Part shown: positions 59,633 through 64,000 of the stretch, piece by piece
Numbering within the stretch: position 1 is the first letter of the stretch
Layout: the number at the start of each line of letters is the position of its first letter
NCBI GenBank assembly: GCA_018262705.1
Contig: JADFDQ010000003.1
Span: 124,001 to 188,000, forward strand
Direction: 5' to 3'
Length of the DNA: 64,000 nt
Source: Xanthomonas sp.
Lineage (GTDB): Bacteria > Pseudomonadota > Gammaproteobacteria > Xanthomonadales > Xanthomonadaceae
Program-made: the position numbers and the translations under genes
The notes under the pieces: generated by a model
What the model saw: the letters and a program-made list of their open reading frames with translations, nothing else
Told to the model about the DNA's origin: nothing
Databases searched by the model: none

Positions 59633-60327
59633 TGACTGCGCAGTCCGCGGTCCCAGCGATCCGGACCCAGCGGCTCGGCAAGGTGTATTCGGCCGGAACC
59701 GAGGCGGAGGTCGTTGCCTTGCGCGGCGTCGACTTGACCATCATGCGCGGCGACTTCGTGGCGATCATGGGGCCTTCGGGTTCGGGCAAGTCCACGCTGA
59801 TGAATGTGATCGGCTGCCTCGATCGGCCGACCGGTGGCAGTTACGAATGCGATGGCGTGGACGTTTCGACGTTGGATGCCGAGCAGTTGGCACAGCTGCG
59901 CCGCGACAAAATCGGCTTCGTGTTCCAGAGCTTTTACTTACTGCCGCGGATGGATGCCACCGACAATGTGGCGATGCCGCTGGGGTATGCGCGGATTCCG
60001 CACGAAGAGCGTCGGCGGCGGGCGCTGAAGGCGCTGGAATCGGTGGGACTGGCCGATCGCGCCGGCCATCGTCCCAATGAAATGTCCGGCGGCCAGCAGC
60101 AACGCGTGGCGATTGCGCGCGCGTTGGTGAACCATCCGCCGATTCTGCTGGCCGACGAACCGACCGGCGCGCTCGACAGCAAATCCGGCGAAGAGGTGCT
60201 CGCCCTGTTCAAACGCCTGCGCGACGACGGCCATACCGTGATCATGATTACCCACGACGCCCACGTCGCCGCGCACGCCGACCGCACCTACGTGATGCAC
60301 GACGGCGAACTGCACGCGCAGGCATAA
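59629..60327 (+). CDS. MacB-like ABC transporter ATP-binding protein
   Basis: A 232-residue ATPase of the MacB/LolD class. Walker A GPSGSGKSTLMNVIGCLD, Q loop FVFQSFYLLPRMDATDNVAMPL, signature MSGGQQQRVAIARAL, Walker B ILLADEPTGALD, and H loop MITHDAHVA. Two consecutive ATGs (59629, 59632) follow GGAGG. Unlike E. coli MacB, the ATPase is separate from the permease, a common layout in this order. Confidence 0.92.
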   Translation: MMTAQSAVPAIRTQRLGKVYSAGTEAEVVALRGVDLTIMRGDFVAIMGPSGSGKSTLMNVIGCLDRPTGGSYECDGVDVSTLDAEQLAQLRRDKIGFVFQSFYLLPRMDATDNVAMPLGYARIPHEERRRRALKALESVGLADRAGHRPNEMSGGQQQRVAIARALVNHPPILLADEPTGALDSKSGEEVLALFKRLRDDGHTVIMITHDAHVAAHADRTYVMHDGELHAQA

Positions 60328-60396
60328 CCACCTTTTGGCCCCTGCCTGCATTGTCTTTTCACAGGCCCCAGACCTCCGCACCCTGATCCCACCGAC

Positions 60397-61632
60397 ATGA
60401 CCTTCCTCGACGTTTTCCGCACCGCTTTTTTCGCCCTGCGCGGCAACTGGGCGCGCAGCGCACTGACTTCGCTGGGCGTGATCATCGGTATTGCTGCGGT
60501 GATCGTGATGGTGTCGATCGGGCAGGGCACCCAGGCCGAAATCGACAAGATGGTGTCGGGCCTGGGCTCGCAGCGGCTGGACATCAGCAGTTCCGGCGGC
60601 ATGGGGATGGGCGGGGCGCGGATGGCGCAGGGCAGTCGCTGGACCTTGAGCGTCGGTGACGTGGAGGCGATCCGCAACGAAGTCCCGGAAGTGCAATACG
60701 CCGCCGGGTCGCTGCGCGGCGGCGCGCAGATCGTGTATGGCGTCAACAACACGTCGACCCAATGGCAGGGCGTGCAGCCGGACTGGTTTCCGATCAACGA
60801 CTGGCAGATCGCGCAGGGCAACGGCTTCGATGCCGCCGATTACGGCGGCGGTTCGAAATCGGTGCTGATCGGCGAGAGCGTGCGCAAAACGCTGTTCGGC
60901 GACGATTCCGGCGTCGGCCAGACCATCCGCATCGGACGGGTGCCGTTCACCGTGGTCGGGGTGCTGGGTTCCAAGGGCCAGGGTGGCTTCGGGCAGGATC
61001 AGGACGATGTCGTGGTGGTGCCGCTGGAGACCGCAAGGCGTCGGTTGTCGAGTTCGACCGACATGCCGCCCGGCACGGTCCAGCAGATCGCGGTCGGCGT
61101 CGACGATGCGCGCAACCTCGACAGCGCGCAGAGCGAAATCGAAAGCCTGCTGCGCCAGCGGCACAAGATCGAACCCGGCGCCGACGACGATTTCGCGGTA
61201 CGCAACATCAGCCAGATCGTGGCCACCCGCACCGCAACCACCAACCTGATGTCGAAGCTGCTGGGTGCGGTGGCCGGCATTTGCCTGATCATCGGCGGCA
61301 TCGGAATCATGAACATCATGCTGGTGTCGGTGACCGAACGCATTCGCGAAATCGGCCTGAGGATGGCGGTGGGTGCCGGTCCGCGCGACGTGCGCCGGCA
61401 GTTCCTGATGGAGGCCATGCTGATTTCCCTCGGCGGCGGGGTGATCGGCATCGCAATCGGTGTGGTTGGCGCGCTGATCGTGGGCAAGATCGGCGATTTG
61501 CCGGTTCAGCTCGACACCAAGGTGGTGCTGCTGGCCGCCACCTTTTCGATATGCACTGGGCTGTTTTTCGGGTATTACCCGGCACGCAAGGCGTCGCTGC
61601 TGGATCCGATCGAGGCGCTGCGTTCGCAATAG
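60397..61632 (+). CDS. MacB-like ABC transporter permease (FtsX family)
   Basis: A 411-residue permease: N-terminal helix (RGNWARSALTSLGVIIGIAAVIVMVSIG), a large periplasmic MacB-PCD domain (about 50-270), and three C-terminal helices including ICLIIGGIGIMNIMLVSVTERIREIGLR (the FtsX hallmark) and LFFGYYPARKASLLDPIEALR. It works with the preceding ATPase and MacA-like adaptor as a tripartite exporter of peptides or macrolide-like compounds. A 69-base gap separates it from the ATPase gene. Confidence 0.93.
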   Translation: MTFLDVFRTAFFALRGNWARSALTSLGVIIGIAAVIVMVSIGQGTQAEIDKMVSGLGSQRLDISSSGGMGMGGARMAQGSRWTLSVGDVEAIRNEVPEVQYAAGSLRGGAQIVYGVNNTSTQWQGVQPDWFPINDWQIAQGNGFDAADYGGGSKSVLIGESVRKTLFGDDSGVGQTIRIGRVPFTVVGVLGSKGQGGFGQDQDDVVVVPLETARRRLSSSTDMPPGTVQQIAVGVDDARNLDSAQSEIESLLRQRHKIEPGADDDFAVRNISQIVATRTATTNLMSKLLGAVAGICLIIGGIGIMNIMLVSVTERIREIGLRMAVGAGPRDVRRQFLMEAMLISLGGGVIGIAIGVVGALIVGKIGDLPVQLDTKVVLLAATFSICTGLFFGYYPARKASLLDPIEALRSQ

Positions 61633-61771
61633 GCTGTCCGTACGCCCGGTGCCCGGGGCCGTGCCTGGATGTGGCAGAATTGCACTATCAGCGCGGATTT
61701 GCCGCCGGTTGCGATCGTTTCGATGCCAGAGCGTACGTCCAGCGCGTCGGTCAGATGTCGGGTAGCCCGGC

Positions 61772-62152
61772 ATGGCTGACGGGTATGGGCATCTTCCGCG
61801 CGGGCCGGTGGGAGTTCTAAAAGCGCTGAGGTGGTCCTTGCTGGGGCTGCGGGCGGCTTGGCTGCATGAGTCGTCGTTCCGTCTCGAGGTCTATCTGCTG
61901 GTCGTACTCGCGCCGCTGGGATGGCATCTGGGCGGCAGCCCCGTCGAGCGCGCGCTGTTGATCGGCAGCTGTCTGCCGGTGCTGGCGATGGAGCTGATGA
62001 ATTCCGCGATGGAAGCGCTGGCCGAGCGTTTCGGGCCGGAGCACAACGAGCTGGTGGGACGCGCCAAGGACATGGGATCGGCGGCGGTGTTCGTGCTGAT
62101 GATGAACGTGGTGCTGGTGTGGGGGCTGCTGCTGTGGCCGCGGCTGCCGTGA
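61772..62152 (+). CDS. dgkA: diacylglycerol kinase
   Basis: A 126-residue inner-membrane enzyme recycling diacylglycerol to phosphatidic acid. It has three transmembrane helices and the diagnostic motif MELMNSAMEALAERF with the catalytic Glu, followed by RAKDMGSAAVFVLMMN. The ATG at 61772 is used; upstream sites are weak. It is on the same strand as terC, with 33 bases between them. Confidence 0.95.
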   Translation: MADGYGHLPRGPVGVLKALRWSLLGLRAAWLHESSFRLEVYLLVVLAPLGWHLGGSPVERALLIGSCLPVLAMELMNSAMEALAERFGPEHNELVGRAKDMGSAAVFVLMMNVVLVWGLLLWPRLP

Positions 62153-62185
62153 CCTTCGCCCGCAACGCGAATTGACGAGATTGCA

Positions 62186-62935
62186 ATGGACCTGAGTTTT
62201 CTAACCAGCCCGGATGCCTGGCTGACCCTGGTGACGTTGAGCGCGCTCGAGATCGTGCTCGGCATCGACAACCTCGTGTTCATTTCGATCGCGGTGGGGC
62301 GACTGCCGGAGAATCGGAAATCGCTTGCGCGCAAGCTCGGTATCGCTGCCGCCTGCTTCACCCGGGTCGCGCTGCTGGTGACGCTGGCGCATCTGGCGCG
62401 GATGCACCGGAACCTGTTCGATGTCGGCGGCATGGGGATTTCGATCCGTGATCTCGTGCTGATCCTCGGCGGCGGGTTCCTGCTGGTGAAGGGGACGCAG
62501 GAAATTCGAGAATTGATCAGCGGCGGCGAGGACGAAGACCCGCGAACCACCAAAACCTCGGCGGTGTTCGGTTTCGTGATCGCTCAAATCGCGGTGATCG
62601 ACATCGTGTTTTCGCTCGATTCGGTCATTACCGCGGTCGGCATCGCCGAGCACATCCCGATCATGGTGATGGCGATTCTGGCCGCAGTGGCCATCATGCT
62701 GCTGGCGGCCGACCCGCTCGGAACCTTCATCGACGGCAATCCGACGGTGAAGATGCTGGCGCTGGCCTTCATCCTGCTGGTCGGCGTGGTGCTGGTGCTG
62801 GACGGTCTGGAAATCCACGTGCCCAAGCCCTACATCTATTTCGCGATGGGCTTCTCGGTCTTGGTCGAATGGCTGAACCTGTTGATGCGTCGCAAGGCCG
62901 CCCAGCACCGCGTGCCCGGCGTCGGCGAATGGTGA
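62186..62935 (+). CDS. TerC-family integral membrane protein
   Basis: A 249-residue TerC protein with about seven hydrophobic segments. The motif EIVLGIDNLVFISI near 26 and the mirrored IVFSLDSVITAVGIAEH near 140 carry the membrane-embedded Asp residues typical of the family. TerC-type proteins handle Mn or metal ions during co-translocational metalation of exported proteins in Bacillus; a comparable role is likely, but the substrate is not shown. It lies between dgkA and lgt. Confidence 0.9.
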   Translation: MDLSFLTSPDAWLTLVTLSALEIVLGIDNLVFISIAVGRLPENRKSLARKLGIAAACFTRVALLVTLAHLARMHRNLFDVGGMGISIRDLVLILGGGFLLVKGTQEIRELISGGEDEDPRTTKTSAVFGFVIAQIAVIDIVFSLDSVITAVGIAEHIPIMVMAILAAVAIMLLAADPLGTFIDGNPTVKMLALAFILLVGVVLVLDGLEIHVPKPYIYFAMGFSVLVEWLNLLMRRKAAQHRVPGVGEW

Positions 62936-62974
62936 GCCGTGCGGCTTACAATGCCCACTGATCCGAGCGCCTGA

Positions 62975-63862
62975 ATGACGATGCCGTTTCTCGACCAGAT
63001 CGATCCGATTGCCGTTTCGCTTGGACCGCTCAAGGTGCACTGGTACGGGCTGATGTATCTGCTCGGCTTTGCCGTGGCCTGGTGGCTGGGCGTGCGCCGC
63101 GCCCGCGGCGGTCGCTTGCCGGGCGTGAACGAGGCCGGGTTTTCCGATCTGATGTTCTACGCGATGGTTGGCGTCATTCTCGGCGGTCGGGTCGGCTACA
63201 TGCTGTTCTATGGCTTTGCCGAACTCATGCGCGATCCGCTGTCGCTGTTCCGGGTCTGGGAAGGCGGCATGAGCTTCCACGGCGGTCTGCTGGGCGTGTT
63301 GGCCGCGATCGGCTGGTGGTCGCGCAGGTACAAATTGCACTACTTCGACACGGTCGATTTCGTTGCACCGCTGGTGCCGGCCGGGCTGGGTTTTGGCCGC
63401 ATCGGCAATTTCATTGGCGGCGAATTGTGGGGCAAGCCGACCGCCGGCACCGCCTTCGACGGCTGGGGCGTGGTGTTTCCGCGCGCGCTGCCGCAGCCGT
63501 TCGTTTCGATGGATCCCGCTGCGCTGCGCGCGCAGTTCGACAGCGGCGTCCTCAACGCCTTCGCCCGCCATCCTTCGCAGCTCTACGAAGCCGCACTGGA
63601 AGGGCTGGTGCTGTTTTGCGTGCTGGTCTGGTATTCGCGCAAACCGCGCCCGCGCTATGCCGTGTCGGGCCTGTTCGCGCTGCTGTACGGCTGTTTCCGG
63701 TTCCTGATCGAATTCGTGCGCGAACCCGACCAGCCGCTGGGCTATCTGGCTTTCGACTGGCTGACCATGGGCCAGGTGCTGAGCACGCCGCTGATCCTGC
63801 TCGGGCTGTTTTGGCTGTGGAAATCGCGCTCGGCGCCGACGCTGGAGCCGGAGCCGCGCTGA
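62975..63862 (+). CDS. lgt: phosphatidylglycerol-prolipoprotein diacylglyceryl transferase
   Basis: A 295-residue inner-membrane enzyme transferring diacylglyceryl to the Cys of lipobox signal peptides. Key motifs: [44 protein letters not shown] (His103-type motif HGG), [18 protein letters not shown] (Lgt signature) and [16 protein letters not shown]. Several helices. Its TGA stop shares one base with the ATG of thyA (TGATG), so coupling of lgt and thyA is likely, as in many Proteobacteria. Confidence 0.95.
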   Translation: MTMPFLDQIDPIAVSLGPLKVHWYGLMYLLGFAVAWWLGVRRARGGRLPGVNEAGFSDLMFYAMVGVILGGRVGYMLFYGFAELMRDPLSLFRVWEGGMSFHGGLLGVLAAIGWWSRRYKLHYFDTVDFVAPLVPAGLGFGRIGNFIGGELWGKPTAGTAFDGWGVVFPRALPQPFVSMDPAALRAQFDSGVLNAFARHPSQLYEAALEGLVLFCVLVWYSRKPRPRYAVSGLFALLYGCFRFLIEFVREPDQPLGYLAFDWLTMGQVLSTPLILLGLFWLWKSRSAPTLEPEPR

Positions 63863-64000
63863 TGCGCCAATACCTCGACCTGCTGCGGCACGTGCTGGAA
63901 CACGGCGCCGAGAAATCGGACCGCACCGGCACCGGCACCCGCAGCGTGTTCGGCTGGCAGATGCGGTTTCCGCTGGCGGACGGCTTTCCGCTGGTCACCA
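63862..64000 (+). CDS. thyA: thymidylate synthase, truncated by the window end
   Basis: The first 46 codons of Thy[16 protein letters not shown], then [19 protein letters not shown] (residues 18-36 of the known N terminus, containing the phosphate-binding Arg in DRTGTGT) and [11 protein letters not shown]. The gene continues beyond the window. It converts dUMP to dTMP. Confidence 0.95.
   Translation, partial: MRQYLDLLRHVLEHGAEKSDRTGTGTRSVFGWQMRFPLADGFPLVT

Noticed and set aside
59938-61773. A 611-codon minus-strand frame opposite the MacB-like genes
   Set aside because: It is His/Arg/Gln-rich shadow sequence opposite ABC ATPase and FtsX genes with complete motifs.

Overview
This 64 kb window is GC-rich, gap-free gammaproteobacterial chromosome. 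Gene order and repeat content point to the Xanthomonadales/Lysobacterales (Lysobacter, Thermomonas or Luteimonas-like). The main evidence is the tonB-gshB / pilG-pilH-pilI-pilJ-chpA-chpC block, an S-adenosylhomocysteine (SAH) riboswitch in front of ahcY, GTAG-headed REP/REPIN repeats, and in-frame palindromic inserts of the 'SEPDPV' and 'VIPAQAGI/IPACAGMT' types. No prophage, IS transposase, CRISPR array or rRNA was seen. It is mostly core genome decorated with small repeats.

Layout. 0-8.4 kb: secreted M28 peptidase, mscL, FAA hydrolase, Rieske protein, SLC13 carrier, trmB and a GDSL autotransporter esterase. 8.4-12.9 kb: hairpin clusters, tRNA-Gly(CCC), rimK, a two-component system and ilvE. 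13.6-22.7 kb: the activated-methyl cycle (metF, SAH-riboswitch-ahcY, metK), interrupted by a vapBC-type toxin-antitoxin pair, a REPIN, uup carrying an in-frame mobile palindrome, a redoxin and an unusual zinc-ribbon SDR. 22.8-37.7 kb: membrane hydrolase, dusB, dps, hrpA, relA, mrcB, dinG-type helicase and tsaB. 37.8-50.8 kb: tonB/gshB diverging from the type IV pilus chemosensory operon pilGHIJ-chpA-chpB-like-chpC. 50.8-55.6 kb: rsmE-bioA diverging from nudE-cysQ-mazG. 55.6-64 kb: a second two-component system followed by a MacAB-type efflux system, then dgkA, terC, lgt and the start of thyA.

The most unusual points are these. (1) Palindromic repeats have been absorbed in frame by uup, hrpA (twice) and dinG. 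(2) The Pil-Chp cluster lacks the pilK methyltransferase while its CheB-like protein has lost all three catalytic triad positions, so the methylation branch looks jointly eroded. (3) A 13-unit CAGGGGG heptamer array abuts the SLC13 start codon and replaces a Shine-Dalgarno. (4) A REPIN supplies the mazG stop codon. (5) The MacA-like adaptor carries an inserted segment with two LTxxQ-like motifs. (6) A 30-bp coding minisatellite sits inside chpA.
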